A stretch of DNA of 44,471 nucleotides, from contig JAIFNG010000093.1 in assembly GCA_020047815.1 (NCBI GenBank), forward strand, positions 1-44,471, given 5' to 3'. Positions 15,285 to 24,120 of the stretch are shown here, in pieces; position 1 is the first letter of the stretch; each line of letters starts with the position of its first letter. A program made the position numbers and the translations under genes. The stretch comes from Anaerolinea sp. GTDB taxonomy: Bacteria > Chloroflexota > Anaerolineae > Anaerolineales > Villigracilaceae. The notes beneath the pieces were generated by a model. It searched no databases. It was not told where the DNA came from and saw nothing but the letters and a program-made list of their open reading frames with translations.

Positions 15285-17078
15285 TTAATAAACCCGCGCC
15301 TTGGGTTGATGTTTGGTGATCGTCACCGGCTTGTAGCCGATCTCAAGTTTGCCGTCCTTATTCCAGATCAACGTGTGCTTGAGCCAGTTCTTGTCGTCCC
15401 GGTCGGGGAAATCTTCGCGTGAATGCCCGCCGCGCGACTCTTTGCGATTGGCGGCACTCATCGCGATCACTTCCGCAACATCAAGCATGTTGCCAAGCTC
15501 CCAGGCATTCAACAATTCCGTGTTGAAAATTCTCCCGGTATCGGTCACCGTTACATCTTTGAAACGTGCTTTCAACTCGCGCACCTTCTCCAACGCAGAC
15601 AACATGTCTTTTTCATTGCGGTATATACCGACATCGGCAAACATGACCTTCTTCAATTCGTTGGACAATTTGAAGACATTCTCTCTGCCCGATCCATTCT
15701 TTAATGCTTCAAGCTGCGCCTTTGTGGCTGATTCTGAATCTGCGGGCAGTTTCTCAAATTCAGCCTGATTCGCGTACTCTGCCGCTTTGAGTCCTGCATA
15801 TTTGCCGAAGACAACCAGGTCAAGTAGTGAGTTCGTTCCAAGACGGTTGCCGCCATGCACCGAAACACAGGCACATTCGCCCGCCGCGTAAAGCCCGGGG
15901 AAGGGCGTGTTCTTGTCGTCAATTACAACTTCGCCAAATTTATTGGTTGGGATGCCGCCCATCGTGTAATGCGCCGTCGGTTGGATCGGCATCATCTGGG
16001 TGACAGGATCAACGCCAAGATAGACGCGGCAGAAGTCAATAATATCGGGCAGTTTTGCAAGAACCTGTTCGGCGGTCAAATTGTATTTAGATCCGTCAAT
16101 ATTGGTGCGTCCATCCTCTGCTGCGAACTTGTTAACTGTCTCGGGACGAATATCCAAATAAACGAAGTTTTTGCCATTCACCCCGCGGCCTTCTTTGATC
16201 TCGGTGTAGATCGCGCGTGACACAACATCACGCGAAGCCAGATCTTTTACACTCGGCGCGTACTTGGGCATGAAACGCTCGCCCTTGCCATTGATCAGCA
16301 CGCCGCCTTCGCCGCGCACACCTTCCGTGATGAGGATGCCGAGTTTGTAAATACCCGTCGGGTGGAACTGGAAGAATTCCATATCCTCCAGCGGAATGCC
16401 GTGACGAAGCAGAATTGCCGCACCGTCGCCTGTGTAGGCGTAGGCGTTGGATGTAACCTCAAAAATACGTCCGTGTCCGCCTGTGGCAAAGATCACGGCC
16501 TTGGCATGGATGACATGCAGTTCGCCGGTTGAAAGTTCCACAGCTACTACGCCAGCAGTTTTGCCGTTGACCATGATGAAATCCAGAACCTGAAATTCAT
16601 CGAGAAAATTGACCTTATTCTTCAAGCACTGCTGATAAAGGGTTTGCAGGATCATGTGACCTGTGCGGTCTGCGGCATGTGCGGCGCGTCGGACCGGCTT
16701 GCCCGTCACATTGTTGGTATGCCCGCCGAACGGACGCTGGGAAATTTTTCCGTCGGGGGTTCGGTCAAAGGGCAATCCCATGTGTTCCAGTTCAAGCACG
16801 GCATTGATCGCCTCTTCACACATAAATTCAATGGCATCCTGGTCACCAAGATAATCCGAGCCTTTGACCGTATCATAGGTATGCCATTCGGGCTTGTCTT
16901 CTTCGATGTTGCCAAGTGCCGCGCCGATACCACCCTGGGCAGCGCCTGTATGTGAACGTGTGGGATATAACTTGCTGATCACCGCAGTCTTCGCCGTTTT
17001 GGATGCATACAAGCCGGCCATGAGACCAGCCCCGCCCGCACCGACAACGACTACGTCAAATTGATGGTTTTTTGTCAT
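15285..17078 (-). CDS. sdhA: Succinate dehydrogenase flavoprotein subunit
   Basis: A 597-residue flavoprotein. The FAD-binding [14 protein letters not shown] is near the N terminus, and the covalent-FAD histidine sits in [11 protein letters not shown] (about residue 43). Catalytic segments include [22 protein letters not shown] and [17 protein letters not shown]. Together with SdhB it oxidises succinate to fumarate, linking the citric-acid cycle to the quinone pool; fumarate reductase activity cannot be excluded from sequence. GAGTAATTC-like sequence and a GGAG ribosome-binding site precede the ATG. A 101-nt gap with an inverted repeat separates it from sdhD. Confidence 0.96.
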   Translation of the reverse strand: MTKNHQFDVVVVGAGGAGLMAGLYASKTAKTAVISKLYPTRSHTGAAQGGIGAALGNIEEDKPEWHTYDTVKGSDYLGDQDAIEFMCEEAINAVLELEHMGLPFDRTPDGKISQRPFGGHTNNVTGKPVRRAAHAADRTGHMILQTLYQQCLKNKVNFLDEFQVLDFIMVNGKTAGVVAVELSTGELHVIHAKAVIFATGGHGRIFEVTSNAYAYTGDGAAILLRHGIPLEDMEFFQFHPTGIYKLGILITEGVRGEGGVLINGKGERFMPKYAPSVKDLASRDVVSRAIYTEIKEGRGVNGKNFVYLDIRPETVNKFAAEDGRTNIDGSKYNLTAEQVLAKLPDIIDFCRVYLGVDPVTQMMPIQPTAHYTMGGIPTNKFGEVVIDDKNTPFPGLYAAGECACVSVHGGNRLGTNSLLDLVVFGKYAGLKAAEYANQAEFEKLPADSESATKAQLEALKNGSGRENVFKLSNELKKVMFADVGIYRNEKDMLSALEKVRELKARFKDVTVTDTGRIFNTELLNAWELGNMLDVAEVIAMSAANRKESRGGHSREDFPDRDDKNWLKHTLIWNKDGKLEIGYKPVTITKHQPKARVY

Positions 17079-17100
17079 GAATTACTCCTGGAAAGATTCC

Positions 17101-17173
17101 AACCACAAAATGTCATACAGAAGCACAAAAGTTTTTAAGGTTTTCCTTCGCTGCCTTGTATCCTTTGTGGTTT
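17101..17173. repeat. Imperfect palindromic intergenic element between sdhD and sdhA
   Basis: AACCACAAA (17101-17109) and TTTGTGGTTT (17164-17173) close a 73-nt region whose inner halves are also partly complementary around ACAGAAGCACAAAAG and CTTCGCTGCCTTGT. It fills the sdhD-sdhA gap. It looks like a dispersed repeat or an mRNA-processing/stability stem inside the operon. Confidence 0.45.
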
Positions 17174-17179
17174 CACAAT

Positions 17180-17614
17180 TTATGAAGTCCAGATCACATA
17201 CAGCCCAATGGCACTGACCGACACAAGCATCACGATGCTCAAGAGGCGAATGACTTTTCTACCGTTTACACCTGCGATGTAATCATCGGCGATGACCACC
17301 AACCCGTGTACACCATGCGCCGAAGCGACCAAAAGCAGCAGTCCCGCAACCGATTTCCAGAATACAGAAACCCAGGGTGCAAGGTCTGGCACATTGGTGC
17401 TTTGAACGTGGGTCACATTGGGCATGAATGCCCAACGCATCACATCGGCAAAATTCATCTGGTTACGCGCCCCCATGACCAGGGCGCCTATCATCCCAAA
17501 GAGGATCAGGGCATACATTGCCAGCGCAGAGAGGCGCGTGAAAAACCACATCAGCGTTTCAAAGTTCAACCCGCGTTCAGAAAGGGATAGATTTCTTGAT
17601 TTTGAGCTGTTCAT
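17180..17614 (-). CDS. sdhD: Succinate dehydrogenase membrane anchor subunit
   Basis: A 144-residue protein with three hydrophobic helices (about residues 28-52, 85-105 and 120-142). SAHGVHGLVVIADDY carries the conserved His region and the Asp-Tyr seen in SdhD/FrdD anchors, where a haem ligand and the quinone-site residues lie. It has a charged N-terminal tail of about 20 residues. It starts 1 nt after the sdhC stop, so it is translationally coupled to it. Confidence 0.8.
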   Translation of the reverse strand: MNSSKSRNLSLSERGLNFETLMWFFTRLSALAMYALILFGMIGALVMGARNQMNFADVMRWAFMPNVTHVQSTNVPDLAPWVSVFWKSVAGLLLLVASAHGVHGLVVIADDYIAGVNGRKVIRLLSIVMLVSVSAIGLYVIWTS

Positions 17615-17615
17615 G

Positions 17616-17990
17616 CTACCCTCCCAATGCAGTCATGGTGATGACAAGCGCGGCGATCCCAAAAGTCGGCAGGAAAACCGCCCACTCGATCCAGATGGCT
17701 TCCCGGTGATGTTCGATCAACTTCGGGAACAGGTCAAGGATGGTGATCCGCAAGCCATTGATGGCATGGAACAAGGCGCAAAAGAAAATAAAGATCTGGA
17801 ACGCCCAGTTTTCATATATCGCATTCAGGAAAGCCCCGGCCTCGCCCCCCAGAAACGACGCAAGAATGTGTGTGGTGACGAAGATTCCCATGCCCAACCC
17901 CCCTATGCGGTGCAGTACAAACGTCAACATTGGACCCTGTCCCTTGTACCGCAAACCCGTCAACAGGCTGACATCTCTATTTAAGCCCAT
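17616..17990 (-). CDS. sdhC: Succinate dehydrogenase cytochrome b subunit
   Basis: A 124-residue protein with three membrane helices. LTFVLHRIGGLGMGIFVTTHI contains the HR signature before helix 1 and a probable haem b histidine, and CALFHAINGLRITILDLFP is the typical helix-2 segment of SdhC. It is the first gene of sdhCDAB and has a strong AGGAGG 5 nt before the ATG. The upstream 456-nt gap to the divergent qcr operon holds its promoter, which I could not place. Confidence 0.88.
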   Translation of the reverse strand: MGLNRDVSLLTGLRYKGQGPMLTFVLHRIGGLGMGIFVTTHILASFLGGEAGAFLNAIYENWAFQIFIFFCALFHAINGLRITILDLFPKLIEHHREAIWIEWAVFLPTFGIAALVITMTALGG

Positions 17991-18446
17991 CTATGCCTCC
18001 TCGAAAATATTGAAATGGGAGATTGTCGAAAATCACCCGTTAAGCATCCTTCGGCAAAAACGATAAAACCCAGCAGCTTGCAAAGTGAATTGTACTCTTT
18101 TTAACTTTATGAATGGATAAAAGCAGAGTTCCCTGCGAATCGGAAAATACCCGCTTCGCAAGGAGAAAACGAACCACCGCGACGATTATCACATATAGAA
18201 CATTGACAAGAAAGTGACAATCGTCCTGCTTATTTCGTTTCAGCTATCCTATAATAAAGCGGACAAAGACCTTTATAATCCAATTTAGTTCGCCTTTCAC
18301 AAATTTTTTATTTCCCTGCCCTCAGCAAAGTAACAAGCGCCAGCGAGTACGAAGCGAAGGGCAATTTTGCGTAAAGAGAAAAGGGTACCCCGTCCTTATA
18401 ATTGCCAAAGGCACAAGGGCGAATGTTAAAAATCCAGGAGGCATAC
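17991..18446. promoter_or_regulatory. Divergent sdh/qcr control region
   Basis: A 456-nt gap without a gene. On the plus strand CTATAATAAAG at 18248-18258 holds a TATAAT (18250-18255) that could start the qcr transcript with a leader of about 185 nt; the -35 is poor, and a TTGACA at 18203-18208 is too far away (41 nt) to pair with it. The leader contains GGCAATT (18360-18366) and AATTGCC (18400-18406), able to form a long-loop stem. AGGAGG at 18436-18441 is the qcrA ribosome-binding site. Confidence 0.4.
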
Positions 18447-18944
18447 ATGTCTGGTTCAAATGAACTCTCCCGCCGTGACTTTATCAAAGTCACAACAGGA
18501 ATTGTAGGCGGGTTGATCGGAGCGGCAATCGGCTTGCCCACGATTTCGTATTTGATAGACCCGGCGCTGCAGGAAGGCGGCAAGGATGTCTGGGTCTCGA
18601 TCGGCAAGTTCGAGGATATGCAAGTCGGCGTTCCTTACCCGTTCTCATTCACCCGTGTACAGGTCAACGGTTGGGAACGCACCTCCAATTCATTTGGAGG
18701 ATACGCGCTTCGAAGATCAGATGATCCCAAAGATCTGCTGATCCTCAACAGCCGCTGTACACACCTCGCCTGTTCTGTTAACTGGAGTGAGGAAGCTCAG
18801 GCATACCTTTGCCCGTGCCACGACGCCAAATTCGGCATCGAAGGCCAGGTGCTGGACGGACCTCCGCCGCGCCCGTTGGATGTTTACAATGAATTCCGTC
18901 TATCGGCAGACGGCCTGGTTGAAATCTTCTCCAAGGCAGGCTAA
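18447..18944 (+). CDS. qcrA: Rieske iron-sulfur subunit of quinol oxidoreductase
   Basis: A 165-residue Rieske protein. The N terminus has a twin-arginine motif, SRRDFIKV, before a hydrophobic helix (residues about 14-36), as in Tat-inserted Rieske proteins. The [2Fe-2S] ligands are in CTHLAC and CPCH, with the usual spacing, followed by a PPPRPL segment. It oxidises quinol on the outer side of the membrane and passes an electron to cytochrome c. AGGAGG is 5 nt before the chosen ATG; the frame extends to an ATG at 18402 without support. qcrB follows by 2 nt. Confidence 0.94.
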   Translation: MSGSNELSRRDFIKVTTGIVGGLIGAAIGLPTISYLIDPALQEGGKDVWVSIGKFEDMQVGVPYPFSFTRVQVNGWERTSNSFGGYALRRSDDPKDLLILNSRCTHLACSVNWSEEAQAYLCPCHDAKFGIEGQVLDGPPPRPLDVYNEFRLSADGLVEIFSKAG

Positions 18945-18946
18945 CT

Positions 18947-19606
18947 ATGTGGAAAAAAGTCTACGAATGGCTCGATGAACGTCTTGGTCTGAACGATATG
19001 TACACCAACCTGCTCGACCGCCCTGAGCCGACAGGCAATTGGTGGAATACGCTTGGTTCTGCCAGCCTGTTCCTTTTTGTGATGCAAGGGTTAACAGGCA
19101 TCTTCCTCACCGTCTATTACACACCCTCTCCCGATCACGCCTATGACTCGGTGCAGTATATTATGGAAGGCGTGGCATTCGGCTGGTTGATCCGCGGCAT
19201 CCATCACTGGGGTGCAACGTTGATGGTACTGGTCGTTTTCATTCACATGCTGCGCGTGTTCTTTACCGCATCCTTCAAATATCCGCGCGAACTGACCTGG
19301 TTGATCGGAATTGGCCTGCTGCTCATGACCCTGGGTATGGGGTTTACAGGGTACCTGCTCCCTTGGAATCAACGCGCATTTTGGGCCACCACCGTTGGGA
19401 CACAGATCGCAGGCAGTGTGCCCTTCGTTGGCGAATTCATCCTCAAAGCCCTGCGCGGCGGACCTGATTTGAGCGCCCTCACCCTGCAGCGCTTCTTCTC
19501 CGCGCACATTTGGATGCTCCCCGCCCTGCTGGCTGGCTTGATCGGAATTCACCTGTACCTGATCATCAAACACGGCGAGTCCCACTTCCCCTCCAAAGAG
19601 GATTAA
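18947..19606 (+). CDS. qcrB: Cytochrome b, N-terminal part (b6-type)
   Basis: A 219-residue b6-like protein with four membrane helices, corresponding to the haem-binding half of cytochrome b. Histidines for the two haems are in IRGIHHWGATLMVLVVFIHML and IWMLPALLAGLIGIHLYLI, and GYLLPWNQRAFW is the quinol-site segment. The C-terminal half is a separate gene, so this is the split b6/subunit IV arrangement seen in cyanobacteria, Firmicutes and several Chloroflexota. It sits 2 nt after qcrA and 18 nt before the next gene. Confidence 0.94.
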   Translation: MWKKVYEWLDERLGLNDMYTNLLDRPEPTGNWWNTLGSASLFLFVMQGLTGIFLTVYYTPSPDHAYDSVQYIMEGVAFGWLIRGIHHWGATLMVLVVFIHMLRVFFTASFKYPRELTWLIGIGLLLMTLGMGFTGYLLPWNQRAFWATTVGTQIAGSVPFVGEFILKALRGGPDLSALTLQRFFSAHIWMLPALLAGLIGIHLYLIIKHGESHFPSKED

Positions 19607-19624
19607 AGGATAAAGGAACGCAAA

Positions 19625-21031
19625 ATGAACGACGAGACCAAAAAGAAAATCAACGCACGCTACGAACGCGAACTCAACAAAGGGGAGCGATTCTGGCCCG
19701 ATAGCATCTTCAAAGACCTCATCGTATCACTGGGGATCTTTGTTCTGCTGGTCCTGCTTGCAACCTTTATCGGAGTCTCTCCCGAACCCAAGGCTGACCC
19801 AAGCGATACTTCCTACATCCCGCGCCCCGAGTGGTACTTCCTTTTCATTTTTAAATTTCTTGCCATCTATGGGCAGATCCCCGTGCTCGGCAAGATCGAA
19901 TGGATTGCCACCGTCCTCATCCCAGGTATTGCTGTCGGGATCCTCACCCTGGTACCATTCATCGAAAAGAGGCCGGACCGCCACTACGGAAAACGCATTC
20001 TGCCGATCTCGATCATGATCATCATGGTGGTGGGCGCTGTGCTCCTCACCATGACTTCGGAAGTGCCGACAGTTTCCGCAGACGGTTCAAAATTTTTGGG
20101 ATACCTGCAATCCATTTCGGGATTGATCATCCCCACCGTTGCGATGACCGCATTGATCCTGATGTCCTTCGTATTTAAGGGGACGAGCACCCGCACCATG
20201 ATCTGGACGACCGTGCTGGCTTCTGTTTCAATGATCCTCGTCTCAGGGGTGGTTTTAGCGCTGCACCCCAGGTCAGTCGTCGAAGAGACCGAAGTCGCCA
20301 CCACGCTTGTTGACCAGATCACAGCCGGACAGGATCTGTACTCCATCCACTGCACAGAATGTCACGGCGACGATGGATCGGTTGCAGTCATTGAAGGTGT
20401 GGAAGGCTTGGAAGGCGAAGAGATCACGCCCATCAACAGCAAGGATGTGCTCTACACCATCACCGACTCTGCCATGTACGAAGTCATCGCATACGGACGC
20501 CCCAACGCAGGCATGACTCCCTTTGGCAAAGCCTATGGCGGCGAACTCTCCAAGAGCGAAATTGATTATATGACCATCTTCATGCGCTACATGTGGGATG
20601 ACCGCTTTGAAGCACCTGAGATCAAACCGCTCTTCCCTGCCCTGGCCGACGGTGAAGTACCTTCCTACGATGTGCATATCCAGCCGGTTGCCAAACGCTA
20701 CTGCGTCTCCTGTCACCGCGCAGGCAAGGAAAATAATAACTACCTGATGACCTCTTATGAGGAGATCCTCACCACGGGCGATAACGCCGAGAAAAACATC
20801 ATCAAGGGCGATGAGAGCAGCTACTTGCTGCAAGTCATCCAGGAACATGCCATCATGGACCCGGAGAATCCCGAAGAGGAATTGATCGGGGTCATGCCGC
20901 CCAGCAAGGCCCTTAAGCCTGATGTGGTGGATGTATTCGTCCGCTGGATCATGAATGGAATGCCGCAAACCGCTGAAGAAGCCGCGGCGCTTTTCGTGCT
21001 TCCAACTCCTGAAGCAACAGCAGCACCCTAA
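19625..21031 (+). CDS. qcrC: Cytochrome b C-terminal part fused to a dihaem cytochrome c
   Basis: A 468-residue fusion. Residues 1-115 resemble subunit IV of b6f, with PEWYF at 68-72 in the quinol site. Further membrane helices lie at about 125-143, 165-183 and 192-213. Two cytochrome c domains follow with CTECH (243-247; Met297 a likely ligand in AGMTPFG) and CVSCH (360-364; IGVMPPSKAL downstream). The protein thus contributes both the quinol site and the electron exit of the complex. It ends the qcr operon before a strong terminator. The C-terminal TPEATAAP tail is low complexity. Confidence 0.9.
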   Translation: MNDETKKKINARYERELNKGERFWPDSIFKDLIVSLGIFVLLVLLATFIGVSPEPKADPSDTSYIPRPEWYFLFIFKFLAIYGQIPVLGKIEWIATVLIPGIAVGILTLVPFIEKRPDRHYGKRILPISIMIIMVVGAVLLTMTSEVPTVSADGSKFLGYLQSISGLIIPTVAMTALILMSFVFKGTSTRTMIWTTVLASVSMILVSGVVLALHPRSVVEETEVATTLVDQITAGQDLYSIHCTECHGDDGSVAVIEGVEGLEGEEITPINSKDVLYTITDSAMYEVIAYGRPNAGMTPFGKAYGGELSKSEIDYMTIFMRYMWDDRFEAPEIKPLFPALADGEVPSYDVHIQPVAKRYCVSCHRAGKENNNYLMTSYEEILTTGDNAEKNIIKGDESSYLLQVIQEHAIMDPENPEEELIGVMPPSKALKPDVVDVFVRWIMNGMPQTAEEAAALFVLPTPEATAAP

Positions 21032-21060
21032 AAGAATTGGTTATATGGGATATGTAAAAA

Positions 21061-21087
21061 GACGGGACTTTCGTCCCGTCTTTTTTG
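21061..21087 (+). terminator. Intrinsic terminator of the qcr operon
   Basis: GACGGGAC and GTCCCGTC pair around a TTTC loop (21061-21080) and are followed by TTTTTTG. It lies 30 nt past the qcrC stop. Confidence 0.92.
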
Positions 21088-21302
21088 TTGTCCAGGCTCC
21101 CAATGCAAAAATGTTGTACAAGGATTGGCCCCAAACAATATCCCCTTTGGCAGACTGTATCAGATCAAAATAGAGAGCTGTACTGCCTGCTTCACAGAGA
21201 GTAGCGGCAAATAAAGACAAAATTTTATGAGCAGTACAGCAGAGGACTGCCGAAGAGAAAGGGGTAAAATAACCCCCATCAAACCAAAAGAATGGAGAGC
21301 TC

Positions 21303-21638
21303 ATGAAAACAACAAGTGGATTGGAATATATCGAAGTGGAAGCAGGTACAGGTTCGCAGGCAGAGGCAGGCAAAACCGTCAGCGTGCATTACACAGGAAA
21401 ATTTCAGGATGGCAAAGTATTTGATAGTTCCGTTTCCCGCGGCGAGCCAATCACTTTCCGGCTGGGTGTGGGGCAGGTTATCAAAGGCTGGGATGAAGGG
21501 ATCGCGCTAATGAAAGTTGGCGGCAAAGCGCAGCTCGTCATCCCGTCCGCGCTGGGATATGGGGAACGTGGCGCAAGCGGCGTCATTCCACCCAACGCCA
21601 CACTCGTCTTTGACGTGGAACTGGTTGCAGTGAAATAA
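21303..21638 (+). CDS. FKBP-type peptidyl-prolyl cis-trans isomerase
   Basis: A 111-residue single-domain FKBP: VSVHYTGKFQDGKVFDSS, VIKGWDEGIALMKVGGKAQLVIPSALGYGERGA and PPNATLVFDVELVAVK cover the whole fold, with the aromatic and acidic pocket residues kept. It catalyses proline isomerisation in protein folding; without a signal peptide it is cytoplasmic. GGAGAG precedes the ATG. A TAAAAT box at 21265-21270 could be its -10. Monocistronic, bounded by terminators on both sides. Confidence 0.95.
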   Translation: MKTTSGLEYIEVEAGTGSQAEAGKTVSVHYTGKFQDGKVFDSSVSRGEPITFRLGVGQVIKGWDEGIALMKVGGKAQLVIPSALGYGERGASGVIPPNATLVFDVELVAVK

Positions 21639-21720
21639 TAGGGGGCAAATTACGGGTTGGTTTGGTAATACCTGCTTGTCTTAAACGCCTTATACGGGGC
21701 ATCATAAACATAACTTACGC

Positions 21721-21751
21721 AAAAGGATACCCGGGGCGGGGTATCCTTTTT
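21721..21751 (+). terminator. Intrinsic terminator after FKBP gene
   Basis: AAAAGGATACCC (21721-21732) and GGGTATCCTTTT (21739-21750) pair with a 6-nt loop; the stem ends in a T run. It can act on both strands because the 5' arm starts with A residues. The rest of the gap to 21931 shows nothing recognisable. Confidence 0.88.
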
Positions 21752-21931
21752 AATTAACGCGAATTGATCTGAAATTAAAAAAATTCGCATTGATCAGGGT
21801 TTATAAAAATATTGTTTCACCACCCGATACTGGATCAATTTAGCCGCAATTCCATGTTCCCATGTTACCAGTCCTGGGTCACTCATGCCTGCAAACTGGC
21901 ATCAGAGACTCCAATTCCGAACCCCAGATGC

Positions 21932-22828
21932 CTATTCTTCAGACTGTCGTATCCGTGAACCGCAGGTTCGGCAAAAACGATCCCCCCCGCGCGCGCGCGT
22001 CCCGCATTGGGCACAATACACACCGGTCTCATTCTCCTGGCCCTCTGTGCGCCTGCGGCGGGACTTCTTCGAACCAGAACGCCCCGATTGGCGATAATAC
22101 AACAATCCCCCCACGATCATGATGACGCCCAGGCCGCCGATCATGTAAGGCAGGTAATTGTTCAATGAAACACGCCCCGGGGTATCTTCATCCACCACCA
22201 AAGGCTGGACTTCAAGCCGTGAAACGCTCAACGAATCCGTCTGCTTCTGATAGCTCATATCAAACGTGATCGTCTCACCTGCAGGGACCACCCCAATATT
22301 TGAAGAATAATATTGCATATCATCCGCATGAATGCCATCATCCTCCAAAGACAGGGATGATACAAATGTCGCCGCATCAAATGGCTGTTGAAAAACAACC
22401 CCAAAATTTTCCACATCATAATCGCTAAGCCAGCGGTGGGAATACGAGCGCAAGGCGGCATCCTTTTTCAGGCTGGGGTCATAATATTCAATTTGGATGG
22501 CGGAACCGGTGGCAGTAACTGAAATCACAAGCCAGTCCCCGTCCTTTTTTGTTGAATATTCAACACCCTGGTCTGAAACGCTTCCGCTGGTTTCACCAAT
22601 GGCAACTGTATGCAAAATTGCATCTGCAGCAACCCGCACATTCAGCTGAACAGGCAGCTCGGTCTTCTCAGAAAGCATGATGTAATTGATAACCAGCATA
22701 TCCGGCTTGTCGTATTCAGGCCACAGACTGATCGTAACAGACTCGATTGAAGTCCCCCCCTGTGCAGACGCAAAAGAGGGAAATACAAGTATCACCGCCA
22801 TTGCAATAAATAAGATCCACTTACGCAT
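21932..22828 (-). CDS. Secreted, membrane-anchored protein with C-terminal zinc ribbon
   Basis: A 298-residue protein of no family I recognise. Residues 1-23 are a signal peptide (ending SFASAQG). Residues about 24-225 form an extracytoplasmic, probably beta-rich domain. A transmembrane helix follows (PYMIGGLGVIMIVGGLLYY), then a very basic stretch and a zinc ribbon with CxxC pairs at C272/C275 and C286/C289 (CAQCG, CRTCG) on the cytoplasmic side. This topology suggests a sensor or anchor joining the envelope to a cytoplasmic partner (inference). A GGAGG ribosome-binding site precedes the ATG. The CG-rich run near 21986-22000 lies in the zinc-ribbon codons. Confidence 0.75.
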   Translation of the reverse strand: MRKWILFIAMAVILVFPSFASAQGGTSIESVTISLWPEYDKPDMLVINYIMLSEKTELPVQLNVRVAADAILHTVAIGETSGSVSDQGVEYSTKKDGDWLVISVTATGSAIQIEYYDPSLKKDAALRSYSHRWLSDYDVENFGVVFQQPFDAATFVSSLSLEDDGIHADDMQYYSSNIGVVPAGETITFDMSYQKQTDSLSVSRLEVQPLVVDEDTPGRVSLNNYLPYMIGGLGVIMIVGGLLYYRQSGRSGSKKSRRRRTEGQENETGVYCAQCGTRARGGDRFCRTCGSRIRQSEE

Positions 22829-22890
22829 ATTGGAACCTCCAAAATTAAAGAGTTTTCTTTTATCTTACCATGCGTGGTGGACTTAAAACA

Positions 22891-22924
22891 AAAAGGGAAA
22901 GAGGAATAAACCTCTTTCCCTTTT
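22891..22924 (-). terminator. Intrinsic terminator after first BMP lipoprotein gene
   Basis: AAAAGGGAAAGAGG (22891-22904) and CCTCTTTCCCTTTT (22911-22924) pair around a 6-nt loop. On the minus strand the stem is followed by TTTTTGTTTT, ending the transcript of the BMP gene 20 nt after its stop. Confidence 0.88.
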
Positions 22925-22944
22925 TTACCTAGATCAATGTTGAA

Positions 22945-24015
22945 TTAGGGTTTTGTGGGGGAAACGCCAGTGGTAATGGAACCATCAAGCAGTCCAGCAT
23001 AGATCTTTTCCATTGTCGTCTTGACATCGGCAGGAACTTTGGCATCAAGATCGTGGAACGGAGCATAGCCGGCATCACCGACGAAATTACCACCCTCGAT
23101 CGTGCCGCCCTTGGCAGCGGCGACCAATTCTGCAACTCCGGGGGTGATGAGTTTCATGGCACTGGAGAGCATGCGGGGAGCAGCTTCAGGCAGGGTCAGG
23201 TACTGGTCAGCATCCACGCCGATGGCGTATTTACCAGCCTGGGCAGCGGCAGTGATGGCGCCGTTACCGGTCAAACCACCGCAACCAAAGATCGCATCTG
23301 CGCCATTGTCCATCATGGCTTTGGCGGTCTGGGCACCCCATTCGGGATCGGTGAAGGTCTTGTCAAAGCCCACATCGCTGTGGTACACAACCTGAACTTC
23401 AGTGGCGGTGGCATTCATGCCGTCGGCATATGCGGCACCGGCCTTGTAGCCTTCACCAAAGCGCCAAACGGGAGGAACCACATCGGTACCGCAAACGGCG
23501 CCAATGACATGGCTCTCGGACATCATCGCGGCGAGCGCGCCAACGAGGAAGCCGGCATTGTCTTCGGGGAAGTTCAAGCCGGTCATGTTGGCAATATCGT
23601 CAGCGGTGTCTTCGGTAAAGGGCCATTCCTGGAACTGATCCACACCGACGAACTTGATATCAGGATAGGATTTCGCAGCGGCGGCTGTGGCTTCACCAAG
23701 ACCGAAACCAACGGTTACGATCACATCGTAGCTGGCATCAGCAAAGGTGGAAATGTTCTTGGCATAATCCTTGGCATCGGCGGTTTCAATGAATTGAACC
23801 ACATCAGCCGAACCATCAGCCTGAGACTTCTGAACACCTTCCCATGCAGACTGGTTGAAGGATTTGTCGTTGACTTTACCGACATCAGTCACGAGACCAA
23901 CGCAGAAGACATCATCCTTGGCGCAATCTGCTTCACTGGGCGCACTGGCACCGCAAGCCGCGAGGATCATCGAAGCGACGATCAACAAGGCCATCACAAA
24001 GTACAGTTTTTTCAT
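22945..24015 (-). CDS. BMP/PnrA-type nucleoside-binding lipoprotein
   Basis: A 356-residue periplasmic-type binding lipoprotein. The signal peptide ends in a lipobox, SMILAACG, with Cys21 as the lipidated residue. The mature part has the BMP (Med/PnrA) pattern: CVGLVTDVGKVNDKSFNQSAWEG, then YAKNISTFAD, DVIVTVGFGLGEAT and a C-terminal half with GYKAGA. Characterised members bind purine nucleosides for an ABC importer. No permease or ATPase gene is near it. It has its own strong promoter (24081-24109), an AGGAGAAG ribosome-binding site and a terminator, so it is monocistronic. Confidence 0.92.
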   Translation of the reverse strand: MKKLYFVMALLIVASMILAACGASAPSEADCAKDDVFCVGLVTDVGKVNDKSFNQSAWEGVQKSQADGSADVVQFIETADAKDYAKNISTFADASYDVIVTVGFGLGEATAAAAKSYPDIKFVGVDQFQEWPFTEDTADDIANMTGLNFPEDNAGFLVGALAAMMSESHVIGAVCGTDVVPPVWRFGEGYKAGAAYADGMNATATEVQVVYHSDVGFDKTFTDPEWGAQTAKAMMDNGADAIFGCGGLTGNGAITAAAQAGKYAIGVDADQYLTLPEAAPRMLSSAMKLITPGVAELVAAAKGGTIEGGNFVGDAGYAPFHDLDAKVPADVKTTMEKIYAGLLDGSITTGVSPTKP

Positions 24016-24080
24016 TTTCTTCTCCTAAAAGAGTAAGGGTTTCACGGCATACTAAACTAGCAAAGCCGTATGACTTAATA

Positions 24081-24109
24081 AGTATAAATCTTCTCTTTTC
24101 ATTGTGCAA
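24081..24109 (-). promoter_or_regulatory. Sigma-70-like promoter of BMP lipoprotein gene
   Basis: On the minus strand TTGCAC (plus 24104-24109) and TATACT (plus 24081-24086) are separated by exactly 17 nt. Transcription would start about 24074, giving a leader of about 60 nt to the ATG at 24015. Confidence 0.72.
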
Positions 24110-24120
24110 GCCTGCGCATG

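Noticed and set aside
18203..18208. TTGACA as the -35 of the qcr promoter
   Set aside because: The nearest TATAAT on the plus strand is 41 nt away, far beyond the usual 16-18 nt.
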